Positions 8,719 to 17,177 of a stretch of DNA of 57,195 nucleotides are shown here, one piece after another. Made by a program: the position numbers and the translations under genes. A model generated the notes under the pieces. That model made no database searches. It was given only the letters and a program-made list of their open reading frames with translations, and had not been told where the DNA came from. Origin of the DNA: Moraxellaceae bacterium (lineage in GTDB: Bacteria; Pseudomonadota; Gammaproteobacteria; Pseudomonadales; Moraxellaceae); NCBI GenBank assembly GCA_003543245.1, contig DPJB01000042.1, positions 10,536-67,730 on the forward strand, read 5' to 3'. How positions within the stretch are numbered: position 1 is the stretch's first letter; each line of letters opens with the position of its first letter.

Positions 8719-9231
8719 TCAGCCGTTGCGTATCACTTCACTGTGAAACAGCAGGGCCAGTCGTGACACTTTGGTAACTGCCCATACCGACAGCGTGGCA
8801 CCGGTAATGCCATCAATCGTGCGATCCAGCCGGTCCCCGTCCCTGAGTCCCGCATTCACGAACTGTTTTGTGAAAAACGGGTAACGCACCTCTCCCCCGC
8901 GCGACTCACGAAACGCCAGCACTTTCACCTGCTCGATATGGCCAGCCGATACCACCACGCCAATGGTGATCGGACGTTCCTTGCCAATCTCGTCAATCAC
9001 CCAGGCAGTACGGTTACCCTCGCGCCAGTATTTCACGCGCATGCCCGCATACGGATGATCAAGCACCTTTGCCGCACGCGTCTTGAGCTCCGGCGTCAGC
9101 CACAGCATTTGCGTTGCGGGCGCCTGGCCGGCAAAGCTCTCCGCCAGAAAAGTGTCCAGTGTCACCTCCGCCGCAGCCACCAGTGGTGACAGCAACAAGG
9201 CACATATCAGTAAAAGGATTCGTGACAACAC
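8719..9231 (-). CDS. Periplasmic FMN-binding domain protein (covalent flavin)
   Basis: This 170-residue protein has a Sec signal peptide (hydrophobic 4-20, cleavage near AAA-EV) and a C-terminal FMN-binding domain. DGITGATLS (140-148) matches the ApbE flavinylation signal, with T146 as the expected attachment residue. Such proteins carry electrons outside the cytoplasm, often paired with PepSY-type membrane proteins, as here. No apbE is visible in the window. An intrinsic terminator-like hairpin separates it from the upstream porin gene (82-bp gap), so its expression may depend on read-through or a promoter of its own. Confidence 0.9.
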   Translation of the reverse strand: MLSRILLLICALLLSPLVAAAEVTLDTFLAESFAGQAPATQMLWLTPELKTRAAKVLDHPYAGMRVKYWREGNRTAWVIDEIGKERPITIGVVVSAGHIEQVKVLAFRESRGGEVRYPFFTKQFVNAGLRDGDRLDRTIDGITGATLSVWAVTKVSRLALLFHSEVIRNG

Positions 9232-9249
9232 ACCTATTGCCTCAAGCAG

Positions 9250-9274
9250 AAAAGCCCCGGTGATGAGCCGGGGC
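9250..9274 (-). terminator. Intrinsic terminator after the minus-strand porin gene
   Basis: On the minus strand GCCCCGG and CCGGGGC (arms 9268-9274 and 9254-9260, 7-nt loop) are followed by TTTT. It sits 40 bp past the porin stop and 19 bp before the FMN-binding gene, where it could reduce downstream transcription. Confidence 0.8.
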
Positions 9275-9313
9275 CTCTGGAACCGTCAGTATGACACCCT
9301 GCATGACACCATG

Positions 9314-10534
9314 TCAGAAGCTGAAACCGATGCCGACATTGAAACCATCCTGATCCTTGTTGCTGCCTTTGGGATCATCACGACGCTGCAGGTCGGCCTT
9401 GACGACGGCGCGCTCATGCAGCCACCAGCTCACGCCCACCGACTTTTCCTGCCAGTTGGTGTTCACTGCATCGCCGGCTTCATTATCCCACTCGCTGTAA
9501 CGGGCAAACACACCCACCGTCGGCACCACCTTCCAGGACGGCTCGACATACCAGCCCTTCTGTTCTGCACGCTTCTGGTCGGCAGCCAGCAGTGCATTTT
9601 CGTTCATGTCCCATTCGGCATAAAGGGCACGCAAACCAAACGGACCGGCCGTATAGGCCACATGGGTTTCAATCATGCTGGCATCCAGATCGGTACCGGC
9701 AACCTTGGCGCCGCCCTGAGCCATGTCCTGCTGCTCCTGCATGGTCAGGCCCAGCTCCAGTCCTGCAATGCCGGTGTACTTCACACGAGCGGTGTAGGCC
9801 ACATCGGCACCATCAGCCTTGGAACCGCGCTGACGGCCGTCCTTGATGTTGCCTGACGTGGTCTTGAGACCGCTGCTCATCATGGCGTCATAGGACAGAC
9901 CTGGCAGAATGTCGCCAGAAAACATCACACCCGTCTCATACCAGGTACCCGGAACGATTTCACGCTCAACCGGCGCGCGGAAGACACCATAGAAGGTGTC
10001 CGGCTCATGGGTTTCATTCAGGATGCCCACCGGCACCAGCAGCTGGCCGGCGGCCGCGCGGTGCTTGTCAGCGTACTGGTATTCCAGGAACAACTGCTCA
10101 ACGGCCACATAGCCTTCGGACTTCTTGATGGACGTTGTCGAGCCGTTGGTGTCGGTATCAGTGTCCTTTACATAGGCATGTTCGATTTCCAGCTCACTGG
10201 CAAAACGAACCTTGTCACTGAACTGGTGACCAACAAACAGCACCAGACGGTAGGCATCAAACTCATCCTTCTTCTTGCCGGTGCTGTCATCAATGCTCTT
10301 GAAGTAGGCCTCGCCATAACCACCGAGCGAGGTCTTGCCGAAGGTGCCGCCTTCCGTTACCGCCTTCTCCTGGCTTTCAACCTGAGCGGTCAGCGCCTCG
10401 ATCTGGGCCTGTTGCAGCTTGAGCTGGGCAGCCAGTGCCTCCAGTGAAGGAGCAGCCTCATCGGCCATGGCAACGACAGGAACAGACAGGGAGAGAACAG
10501 CAACAGCGGCAGCAAGACGGGAAAGGTTCAACAC
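9314..10534 (-). CDS. Outer-membrane porin with N-terminal coiled coil
   Basis: This 406-residue protein has a signal peptide (cleavage about VAMA-DE, residue 24), a short helical coiled coil (SLEALAAQLKLQQAQIEALTAQ, about 30-58), and a beta-barrel ending in phenylalanine (NVGIGFSF), as expected for BamA-dependent insertion. It resembles the phosphate-selective porin O/P type. It is a clear paralogue of the porin at 11868-13049: both contain LVPVG(I/L)LNETHEPD and KYTGI(A/S)GLELG. A Fur-box-like site lies about 80 bp upstream, and the FMN-binding and PepSY genes follow on the same strand. The substrate is unknown; an iron-related one is suggested only by context. Confidence 0.9.
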   Translation of the reverse strand: MLNLSRLAAAVAVLSLSVPVVAMADEAAPSLEALAAQLKLQQAQIEALTAQVESQEKAVTEGGTFGKTSLGGYGEAYFKSIDDSTGKKKDEFDAYRLVLFVGHQFSDKVRFASELEIEHAYVKDTDTDTNGSTTSIKKSEGYVAVEQLFLEYQYADKHRAAAGQLLVPVGILNETHEPDTFYGVFRAPVEREIVPGTWYETGVMFSGDILPGLSYDAMMSSGLKTTSGNIKDGRQRGSKADGADVAYTARVKYTGIAGLELGLTMQEQQDMAQGGAKVAGTDLDASMIETHVAYTAGPFGLRALYAEWDMNENALLAADQKRAEQKGWYVEPSWKVVPTVGVFARYSEWDNEAGDAVNTNWQEKSVGVSWWLHERAVVKADLQRRDDPKGSNKDQDGFNVGIGFSF

Positions 10535-10611
10535 GATGAGCCCTCAGGGAAACGGCCTGGCGAAAGTGCTGGGCCTTGATGGTGCGAAATCTATCTAAAT
10601 CATCACCCAAA

Positions 10612-10626
10612 TGCAAATAGTTCTCA
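10612..10626. promoter_or_regulatory. Fur-box-like site 1 (porin side)
   Basis: TGCAAATAGTTCTCA matches the 7-1-7 Fur consensus TGATAATNATTATCA at 10 of 14 positions by direct alignment. It lies 78 bp upstream of the minus-strand porin start in the divergent intergenic region. Confidence 0.6.
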
Positions 10627-10657
10627 TTAGTGATTTAAATCAATTTACACTCTCATA

Positions 10658-10672
10658 CAATAATAATTATCA
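10658..10672. promoter_or_regulatory. Fur-box-like site 2 (peroxidase side)
   Basis: CAATAATAATTATCA matches the 7-1-7 Fur consensus at 12 of 14 positions, with the right half perfect. It lies 30 bp upstream of the di-haem peroxidase ATG, where a repressor would block the promoter. The surrounding 168-bp divergent region is strongly AT-rich. Confidence 0.7.
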
Positions 10673-10702
10673 TTCACAACAAATGAGCCAAGAGACAACC
10701 CC

Positions 10703-11815
10703 ATGCGCTCCACCAGTTTCCTGTTACTGCTGATGCCCGCACTGCTCACAGGCTGCCTGGATGAACCCGCAGCCACCCCAGCCGAAGCGCCACCCGCCAC
10801 CAGCATTAGCCTGGTTTCTCTCGGCCAGACCCTGTTCGAAGACACCAACCTGTCCTCCAACGGCAACCAGTCCTGCGCCAGCTGCCACGACCGCACACAC
10901 GCCTTTACCGACCCGGACAACACCATTCCCGTTTCCGAGGGCTCGGTACCCGGCCTCTTCGGTACCCGTAATACCCCGACCATTGCCTACGCCCGCTTCA
11001 TCCCGGCACTGCATCAGGAGTTTGCCGAAGGCGACATGCTGTGGATGGGAGGCCTGTTTCTGGACGGCCGCGAGGACACACTGGAAGACCAGGCCAAGCG
11101 CCCCTTCTTCAACCCCGTCGAAATGAACAATGCCGATGTCCCGGACCTGATCAACCGTTTGCGCAGCAGCCCCTCTGCCGTGCCATTTCTTGACGTCTTT
11201 GGCGCCGACGCACTGGACCCGGGCAAGGAAAACGCCGCCCTCAACCAGATCGCCAGGGCACTGGCCGCGTTTCAGCGCACGCCAGCGTTCAGCCCGTTCA
11301 ACTCACGCTTTGACCAGTACCTGCGTGGCGAAACCACACTCACCGCACAGGAACAGGAAGGCATGGCCATGTTTGTGCGTGCCGACAAGGGCAACTGCGC
11401 GGCATGTCATGTCATGTCCCGCAGTGCCAATGGCGAACCACCTGCCTTCACCGACTTCAGCTACGACAATCTGGGCGTCCCCCGCAACACGGATGCACGC
11501 TTCTATACCAGCACTTTTGCCGATCCGGGACTCGCCGCCAATGTTCGCGTGAACGATCCCGTACTCAACGGAAAGTTCCGCGTCCCCACCCTGCGCAATA
11601 TCGAAAAAACAGCACCGTACATGCATAACGGCGTCTTTACCGATCTGCGCACGATTGTCGAGTTCTACAGCACCCGTGACAGCAATCCGCAACGTTGGGG
11701 CGAGACCGAATTTCCCGACACCATCAATCGCAGTGAACTGGGCAACCTGAAGCTCAGCGACCGTGAAATTGATGCCATTGTCGCCTTCATGAAAACACTG
11801 ACAGACCAGCCCTGA
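10703..11815 (+). CDS. Di-haem cytochrome c peroxidase / MauG-family lipoprotein
   Basis: This 370-residue protein has a lipoprotein signal with lipobox LLTGC (Cys18, next residue Leu, so outer-membrane sorting is likely). Two haem-binding motifs, CASCH (58-62) and CAACH (232-236), lie in the two cytochrome domains, and YMHNGVF near the C-terminus is the usual region for a distal ligand in the second domain. The family includes cytochrome c peroxidases and MauG-like oxidases, so the substrate is uncertain. A 12/14 Fur-box match lies just upstream, and a porin gene follows after 52 bp in a probable two-gene operon. Low-iron control of a haem enzyme is unusual and suggests a role in iron handling. 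Confidence 0.92.
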   Translation: MRSTSFLLLLMPALLTGCLDEPAATPAEAPPATSISLVSLGQTLFEDTNLSSNGNQSCASCHDRTHAFTDPDNTIPVSEGSVPGLFGTRNTPTIAYARFIPALHQEFAEGDMLWMGGLFLDGREDTLEDQAKRPFFNPVEMNNADVPDLINRLRSSPSAVPFLDVFGADALDPGKENAALNQIARALAAFQRTPAFSPFNSRFDQYLRGETTLTAQEQEGMAMFVRADKGNCAACHVMSRSANGEPPAFTDFSYDNLGVPRNTDARFYTSTFADPGLAANVRVNDPVLNGKFRVPTLRNIEKTAPYMHNGVFTDLRTIVEFYSTRDSNPQRWGETEFPDTINRSELGNLKLSDREIDAIVAFMKTLTDQP

Positions 11816-11867
11816 CTTTCTGGCTGACTGCCACACACCTTGATTGCATCGCACCCAGGAGAACACC

Positions 11868-13049
11868 ATGTTTTGCCGCACAATGATTGCCCTTGCCTGC
11901 ACACTTGCCACCAGCACCACACTTGCCAATGACGGACTTGAAGAGTTACGCGTCGAACTGGCCCGCCAGAAAGCCCTGATCGAAACCCAGCAACAGCAAC
12001 TGGACTCACTTGCCAGCACAGTGGAAGCTGCACCGACAGGCAAGAACGACGAAGCCACCACCGTCGGCTTCTATGGCGAAATGCACTACAACCAGCGTGA
12101 CGAAGAAGACCCGGCCATCGGCAGCAACAACATTCACCTGCACCGCTTCGTGATTTTTCTGGGCCACACCTTCAGCGACACGCTCAGCTTCAAGGGTGAA
12201 CTGGAATTTGAGGGCGCGCCTGACGAAACCGAAATTGAAACCGAAGTGGAACAGGCCTACATCGACTGGAAACTCAACGATGCCGTGTCACTCAACATTG
12301 GCCAGTTCCTCGTGCCCGTGGGCCTGCTCAATGAAACGCACGAACCCGATGTCATTTATGGCGTAGAGCGCAATCCGGTCGAAGAGTTCATCATTCCTGC
12401 CACATGGTGGGAAAAAGGCGTGATGGCACGCTGGCAGGCAGCTCCGGGACTGGCACTGGACGCAGCCATCCACAACGGTCTGAACGGCCAGGGCGCCGGT
12501 GGTATTGCGGCCCTCGGCACACCGGATGGACTGCGTGAGTTCCGTCAGGAGTTTGGTGGTGCCCGTGCCGAAGACCTCGCCTATACCGTGCGTCTGAAAT
12601 ACACCGGCATCAGCGGGCTGGAACTGGGGACCACGCTTCAGAAGCAGGACAACATCGTGCAAAGCAGCGATCCGCTATTCGGCGGTGAAGCTCCTGCCAC
12701 CCTGATGGAAGCCCATGCCGACTGGCACTGGCACAAGCTGGGCCTGCGCGCTCTGGCCGCCCGCTGGGATATCGACAATGAGCTGGCCAGGACCAACGGT
12801 ACCGACCTCCAGAAAGGCATCTATATCGAACCCAGCTACCGCCTGAATGAAACGGTAGGCCTGTTTGCCCGCTACAACCACTGGAACACCGCCGCCAACG
12901 CCACTGGCGTTGAAGACAGCGAGCAGGTGAATGCCGGCGTGAACTGGTGGATTAATCCACGCGTTGTGCTCAAGGCAGATCTGCAGGACACCAACCAGGC
13001 TGACGGCGCCGGCGATGGCTTCAATCTGGGCATGGGCCTCAGCTTCTAA
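11868..13049 (+). CDS. Outer-membrane porin, paralogue of the divergent porin
   Basis: From the ATG at 11868 (AGGAG at 11857-11861, six bases before) this is a 393-residue protein. It has a signal peptide ending near TLA-ND, a coiled-coil segment (LEELRVELARQKALIETQQQQL), and a barrel ending NLGMGLSF. A TTG at 11844 would add eight residues and hide the signal peptide, so I rejected it. Shared motifs with the minus-strand porin show a duplication, and the pair straddles the Fur-box region. It ends at a strong bidirectional terminator. Confidence 0.9.
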   Translation: MFCRTMIALACTLATSTTLANDGLEELRVELARQKALIETQQQQLDSLASTVEAAPTGKNDEATTVGFYGEMHYNQRDEEDPAIGSNNIHLHRFVIFLGHTFSDTLSFKGELEFEGAPDETEIETEVEQAYIDWKLNDAVSLNIGQFLVPVGLLNETHEPDVIYGVERNPVEEFIIPATWWEKGVMARWQAAPGLALDAAIHNGLNGQGAGGIAALGTPDGLREFRQEFGGARAEDLAYTVRLKYTGISGLELGTTLQKQDNIVQSSDPLFGGEAPATLMEAHADWHWHKLGLRALAARWDIDNELARTNGTDLQKGIYIEPSYRLNETVGLFARYNHWNTAANATGVEDSEQVNAGVNWWINPRVVLKADLQDTNQADGAGDGFNLGMGLSF

Positions 13050-13071
13050 GGCAAGCTACCAGCCGCCCATG

Positions 13072-13098
13072 AAAAAGCCCGGCATTGCCGGGCTTTTT
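13072..13098. terminator. Bidirectional intrinsic terminator
   Basis: A perfect inverted repeat (13072-13084 / 13086-13098, core GCCCGGC) is flanked by five A and five T. It lies between the convergent porin and grxD genes and can stop transcription from both. Confidence 0.93.
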
Positions 13099-13125
13099 AC
13101 TACCGATTAGCACGATCTGCGAAGA

Positions 13126-13449
13126 TCAGTCCTTTTTCGGTGCAGCTTCCTTAACGATCGGCGCCAGTTCATTCTTCTGCATCATTTCCATGACAATATC
13201 GCAGCCGCCGATCAGCTCGCCCTTCACCCACAACTGGGGAAAGGTCGGCCAGTTGGCAATCTTTGGCAGAGTGGCGCGAATCTCCGGGTTTTCCAGAATA
13301 TTCACATAGGCGAACGGCTCGCCGATCTGGGTCATCGCCTCCACCACACGGGCCGAGAAGCCGCACTGCGGGAACTGGGGCGTACCCTTCATGTAAAGGA
13401 TGACGGGGTTTTCGGCGATCTGCTGCTTGATGAGGGCTTCGATATCCAT
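13126..13449 (-). CDS. grxD: Monothiol glutaredoxin (Grx4 type)
   Basis: This 107-residue single-domain glutaredoxin has the monothiol active site CGFS (29-32) preceded by KGTPQFPQ, plus WPTFPQLWVKGELIGGCDI, the glutathione-binding region. CGFS glutaredoxins bind [2Fe-2S] clusters with glutathione and take part in cluster transfer and iron homeostasis. It is a single gene convergent with the porin gene. The start ATG at 13449 is the only reasonable one. Confidence 0.97.
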   Translation of the reverse strand: MDIEALIKQQIAENPVILYMKGTPQFPQCGFSARVVEAMTQIGEPFAYVNILENPEIRATLPKIANWPTFPQLWVKGELIGGCDIVMEMMQKNELAPIVKEAAPKKD

Positions 13450-13538
13450 GGGGACACTACCTGACAGGGAACAATGGGCAATATTCTACCGATTTACTCG
13501 GGTATTGGCGACGGTCTCATGACAGCCAACCCTCATTA

Positions 13539-13573
13539 CTTGCAGGGCACTGCCCAGTGCCCATACCTGCAAG
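13539..13573. repeat. Long imperfect hairpin between grxD and argD
   Basis: Two nested inverted repeats, CTTGCAGG/CCTGCAAG (13539-13546 / 13566-13573) and GGGCACT/AGTGCCC (13545-13551 / 13556-13562), form one stem of about 13 bp with a small bulge and a 4-nt loop. It has no U-run. It lies about 90 bp upstream of grxD and 157 bp upstream of argD, so it may be a structured leader or an operator for either. Confidence 0.5.
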
Positions 13574-13669
13574 GGCGACACAACCACGGCACCAACGCCT
13601 GATTTGCGTGACCAGCAGCCCCCCTGCAGCAAATTGCTCATATGCCCTATTCCCGTTACCATCAGGCAT

Positions 13670-13690
13670 GGCAGCCCGGCTGCCTTTTTT
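13670..13690 (+). terminator. Intrinsic terminator or attenuator in the argD leader
   Basis: GGCAGC-CCG-GCTGCC (13670-13684) is followed directly by six T, a compact terminator on the plus strand. It ends 39 bp before the argD ATG, and no gene lies upstream on that strand. It therefore either attenuates argDF or ends an unseen short transcript. No arginine-rich leader peptide was found. Confidence 0.6.
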
Positions 13691-13729
13691 CGTTCGGTTT
13701 TTTATCCAAGATTCAGCAGGTTACCCCCT

Positions 13730-14917
13730 ATGACCAGCGCGCTCATGCCGACCTATGCACGGCAGCCTGTGGCTTTTTCCCATGGCGAAGGTGTGTGGCT
13801 TTTCGATACCGAAGGCCGCCGTTACCTCGACACCACCGCCGGCATTGCCGTCTGCGGCCTGGGACATGCCAACCCGGTCGTGGCCGAAGCCATTGCCGAC
13901 CAGGCGCGCACACTGGTGCATACCTCCAACCTGTACCAGATTCCCCTGCAGGAAGCGCTGGCCGATGCCTTGCGTGACGCCTCCGGCATGGACCTGTGCT
14001 TTTTCGGCAACTCCGGTGCAGAGGCCAACGAAGCCGCCATCAAACTGGCGCGCATGTATGGCCACAAGCGCAAGAACATCGATGTGCCGACCATTATCGT
14101 GATGGAAAATTCCTTTCACGGGCGCACCATGGCCACGCTGACCGCCACCGGCAACAAGAAAATCCAGGAAGGCTTCGAGCCACTGGTTCAGGGTTTTGTG
14201 CGCGTGCCGTATGACGACATCGCCGCCATCGAAAAAGTTGCTGCCGAAAATCCGAATATTGTTGCCATTCTGGTCGAACCGATTCAGGGCGAGAGCGGCG
14301 TGCGCATGGCAAAGAACGGCTTTGGCTATCTTGAGCAACTGCGCGCCGTTTGTGACAAGCACGACTGGCTGCTGATGCTGGATGAAATCCAGACCGGCAA
14401 CGGCCGTACCGGCAAGTATTTTGCCTACCAGCACACCAGCATCATGCCGGATGTGGTGACCACAGCCAAAGGCCTGGGTAACGGTTTTCCGATTGGCGCC
14501 TGCATGGTGCGTGGCAAGGCCGACGACCTGTTTGGCCCCGGCAATCACGGCACCACCTATGGTGGCACCCCGCTCGGCTGCCGCGCCGCTCTCACCACCA
14601 TCAGGGAACTGCAGAAAGGCCCCATTGAAAATGCGCGCGTCATGGGCGAGCGCATCAAGGCCGGCTTTCTGAAAAATCTTGGCGACTTTGGCGTTACCGT
14701 GGAAGGTGCCGGCCTGATGATGGGTGTTGTACTGCCCAGGCCGTGCACCGAACTCGTGGCACGTGCACGTGATGCGGGTGTACTGCTGATTGTCAGCGCA
14801 GAAAACCGTATACGTTTGCTGCCGCCACTGATCATCAACGCAGAAGAAGCCGATTTGCTGGTGGAAAAAATCTCTGCCCTTGTGCGCACCTTCCTTACCG
14901 AAGGAGCAACAGCATGA
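13730..14917 (+). CDS. argD: Acetylornithine aminotransferase
   Basis: From the ATG at 13730 this is a 395-residue class-III PLP aminotransferase. The cofactor lysine is K247 in DVVTTAKGLGNGFPIGAC, the PLP-phosphate region is GNSGAEANEAAIKLAR (93-108), and LDEIQTGNGRTG carries the aspartate that contacts the pyridine nitrogen. It converts N-acetyl-glutamate semialdehyde to N-acetylornithine; many ArgD also serve in lysine synthesis. Upstream in-frame starts (13604) would add a 42-residue non-conserved tail across the terminator-like hairpin and were rejected. argF overlaps its stop by 4 bp. Confidence 0.96.
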   Translation: MTSALMPTYARQPVAFSHGEGVWLFDTEGRRYLDTTAGIAVCGLGHANPVVAEAIADQARTLVHTSNLYQIPLQEALADALRDASGMDLCFFGNSGAEANEAAIKLARMYGHKRKNIDVPTIIVMENSFHGRTMATLTATGNKKIQEGFEPLVQGFVRVPYDDIAAIEKVAAENPNIVAILVEPIQGESGVRMAKNGFGYLEQLRAVCDKHDWLLMLDEIQTGNGRTGKYFAYQHTSIMPDVVTTAKGLGNGFPIGACMVRGKADDLFGPGNHGTTYGGTPLGCRAALTTIRELQKGPIENARVMGERIKAGFLKNLGDFGVTVEGAGLMMGVVLPRPCTELVARARDAGVLLIVSAENRIRLLPPLIINAEEADLLVEKISALVRTFLTEGATA

Positions 14918-15837
14918 GTGTGCGTCACTTTCTGACGTTGCTGGATTTCAGTCGCGAAGAACTGCAACAGGTACTCGACCGCGCTATCGTGCTCAAAAAA
15001 ATGCACCGCGAAGGCGTGGTTTACGAGCCCATGAAAAACAAGGTACTCGGGATGATTTTCGAAAAGTCATCCACGCGTACACGTGTATCGTTTGAGTCCG
15101 GCATGGCACAGTTTGGTGGCTCTGCCATTTTCCTGTCGCCCCGTGATACCCAGCTGGGCCGTGGTGAGCCGGTAGAAGACTCTGCCCGCGTGATTTCACG
15201 CATGGTGGACGTAGTGATGATCCGTACCTTTGCGCACGACATCATTGAACGCTTTGCCGAATATTCGCGCGTGCCGGTAATCAATGCCCTGACCGATGAT
15301 CATCACCCGTGCCAGCTGCTTGCCGACCTGCAGACCTTCATCGAGCATCGTGGCGCCCTGCAGGGAAAGACCTTTGCCTGGATTGGCGACGGCAACAACA
15401 TGTGCAACTCGTACATCCATGCGGCCCACCAGTTTGATTTCCAGCTGAAGATCGCCTGCCCTTACGGCTTCGAGCCAGACCCGGAACTGCTGGAAAAATA
15501 TGCCAGCAATGTCGAGCTGGTAAAAACCGCTGAAGATGCCGCAAAAGATGCACACCTGATTGCCACCGACGTCTGGACCAGCATGGGCCAGGAGTCCGAG
15601 CAAAGCGTGCGCAAACGTCGCTTCAGCATGTACCAGATCAATCCGCGCCTGATGGACATGGCCGCATCCGATGCCGTGTTCATGCATTGTTTGCCCGCCC
15701 ACCGTGGCGAGGAGATATCAGAAGACATGCTGGATGACGAACGCTCTGTCGTCTGGGACGAGGCCGAGAACCGCCTGCATGCGCAGAAGGCACTGCTGGA
15801 GTTTCTGGTGGTAGGCCCGGACGGGGTGAAGCGCTGA
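14914..15837 (+). CDS. argF: Ornithine carbamoyltransferase
   Basis: This 307-residue protein has the carbamoyl-phosphate motif STRTR (53-57), the ornithine-binding region DHHPCQLLADL and the catalytic HCLPAHRGEEI, all intact. It makes citrulline from ornithine and carbamoyl phosphate. The ATG lies inside the argD stop (ATGA), so the two are translated as a coupled pair. Together with argG at the window start, this covers three arginine-pathway steps. Confidence 0.97.
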   Translation: MSVRHFLTLLDFSREELQQVLDRAIVLKKMHREGVVYEPMKNKVLGMIFEKSSTRTRVSFESGMAQFGGSAIFLSPRDTQLGRGEPVEDSARVISRMVDVVMIRTFAHDIIERFAEYSRVPVINALTDDHHPCQLLADLQTFIEHRGALQGKTFAWIGDGNNMCNSYIHAAHQFDFQLKIACPYGFEPDPELLEKYASNVELVKTAEDAAKDAHLIATDVWTSMGQESEQSVRKRRFSMYQINPRLMDMAASDAVFMHCLPAHRGEEISEDMLDDERSVVWDEAENRLHAQKALLEFLVVGPDGVKR

Positions 15838-15991
15838 GCATCATTGCCCTGGCCTTTTCCTGGAAAGGCTGGTGCCATTGTGCCGTTCACCTCCGGTGCC
15901 GCTAACCGCTTATGCCAGAACAGGCATGACCGAAAGCACTTCCGATTGGCCGCTCCCGGATAAAAATCCGTTTTTTCTACAGGGTTCAATC

Positions 15992-16597
15992 ATGCAGAAG
16001 TTATTAAGCCTTCTCCTGACGTCATTGCTGTCCTTTGCCGTTTTCGCTGCTGACTTCAAGGAAGGCGTTAACTACTCCGTGGTCGGCACCAGGGCCAGCG
16101 CCGAGCCGGAAGTGGTCCAGTATTTTTCCTATGCCTGTATTCATTGCGCGAATTTTGATGAGGCATATTCGAAACTGGCCGAATCGCTCACCGGCGTGGC
16201 CGTGACCAAGGTCCACGTCGCCTGGCTGGGTGGCAAGAGTGGGCTGCTCCTGCAGCGAGCCCATGCCACCGCTGTCGAGATGTATGTGGAGAGGCTGGTC
16301 ACCCGGCAGATGTTCACGGCTATTTTTGGTCGCAGCGGTGCCCGACCTCCACAATCGGTCGCGGATATCCGCGCCCTCTTTGTCAGTGCGGGTGTCAGTG
16401 GCGAGGGATTTGACAAGGCCTTCAGCAGTCCGGCAGTGGACGCACGAATCGCACATTATGATGCCATCACGAACGAACTGGGTATCAACAGTACCCCGGC
16501 GATCATCATCAACCGCAAGTACAAGATCGAGAGGGGAAGTCTGGGCTCGGAAGAGGAGTTTCACGCACTGGTGCGTCACCTGCTCGCGCTGAAATAA
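15992..16597 (+). CDS. DsbA-like thiol:disulfide interchange protein
   Basis: From the ATG at 15992 (AGGG seven bases before) this is a 201-residue protein. It has a signal peptide (residues 1-20, FAA-DF), a thioredoxin-fold active site C49-I-H-C52 in YFSYACIHCANF, and a cis-proline loop NSTPAII. CxHC and the length fit the DsbA family of periplasmic oxidases, which form disulfides in exported proteins. An in-frame upstream start at 15872 would bury the signal peptide and was rejected. It is a single gene, convergent with the next. Confidence 0.92.
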   Translation: MQKLLSLLLTSLLSFAVFAADFKEGVNYSVVGTRASAEPEVVQYFSYACIHCANFDEAYSKLAESLTGVAVTKVHVAWLGGKSGLLLQRAHATAVEMYVERLVTRQMFTAIFGRSGARPPQSVADIRALFVSAGVSGEGFDKAFSSPAVDARIAHYDAITNELGINSTPAIIINRKYKIERGSLGSEEEFHALVRHLLALK

Positions 16598-16603
16598 CCG
16601 GGT

Positions 16604-17086
16604 TTAACCCGTTTCATCCAGCGCTACCAGCGCCCGCTGAAGCTGGGTCCGTGCACCCTCCGCCAGCAGGGACAGCTGCGTGGCCTCTACCTGCCACCAA
16701 GCGGCAATAACCCGGGAGTTGTTGCCCAGCCGGAGTCCCCGGGTGAACAGGGACAGGGTGTCGTTTTCAATGGGCTGCCGGAAGCACACATCACTGCTCC
16801 CAATGCCTGCGACAAGCTGGTGAAGGGGAGAACGCAGGTCTTCGTGCGCCCAGTCCCCGGCCAGGTGCCAGACTGGCAGCAGAAAGTCATCGATCACCCC
16901 GGCGTCATTGCTTACTGTTCCCCGGGCTTGCGCCACAACTGTGCGGTATGCCGGCACACGGATGTCTTTCGGGTACCCCGATAACTCCATCTCTGCCCAG
17001 CTGGCTAGATCGTCGCGGCCAGCGTCGAGGAATTGCTGTTTTGCCAACTCGAACATCTTGTACAGGTCATTGAAAAAAACGGTCAT
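16604..17086 (-). CDS. AbiTii-domain-like protein
   Basis: This 160-residue protein looks like the AbiTii domain: an N-terminal helical segment with LASWAEMELSGYPKDIRVPAYRTV (about 26-49), matching the family pattern of W-x-x-x-EL-x-GY followed by a charged loop and P-x-YR. The domain is named from abortive-infection systems and also occurs in other defence proteins, mostly with unknown action. No toxin, nuclease or partner gene lies next to it, so a defence role is weakly supported. It is convergent with the DsbA-like gene, six bases apart. Confidence 0.6.
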   Translation of the reverse strand: MTVFFNDLYKMFELAKQQFLDAGRDDLASWAEMELSGYPKDIRVPAYRTVVAQARGTVSNDAGVIDDFLLPVWHLAGDWAHEDLRSPLHQLVAGIGSSDVCFRQPIENDTLSLFTRGLRLGNNSRVIAAWWQVEATQLSLLAEGARTQLQRALVALDETG

Positions 17087-17177
17087 GGCGGTTCGTTCGG
17101 CCGGCGGTGACGGGGTTCTGCCAGTCTACGATTATTGGTCCGGAATTGCGTAATCCGAATGAAAGGAACAGAAGACA

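Noticed and set aside
15852..15869. Inverted repeat GCCTTTTCC/GGAAAGGC after argF as a terminator
   Set aside because: The stem has a bulge and no T-run follows on either strand.
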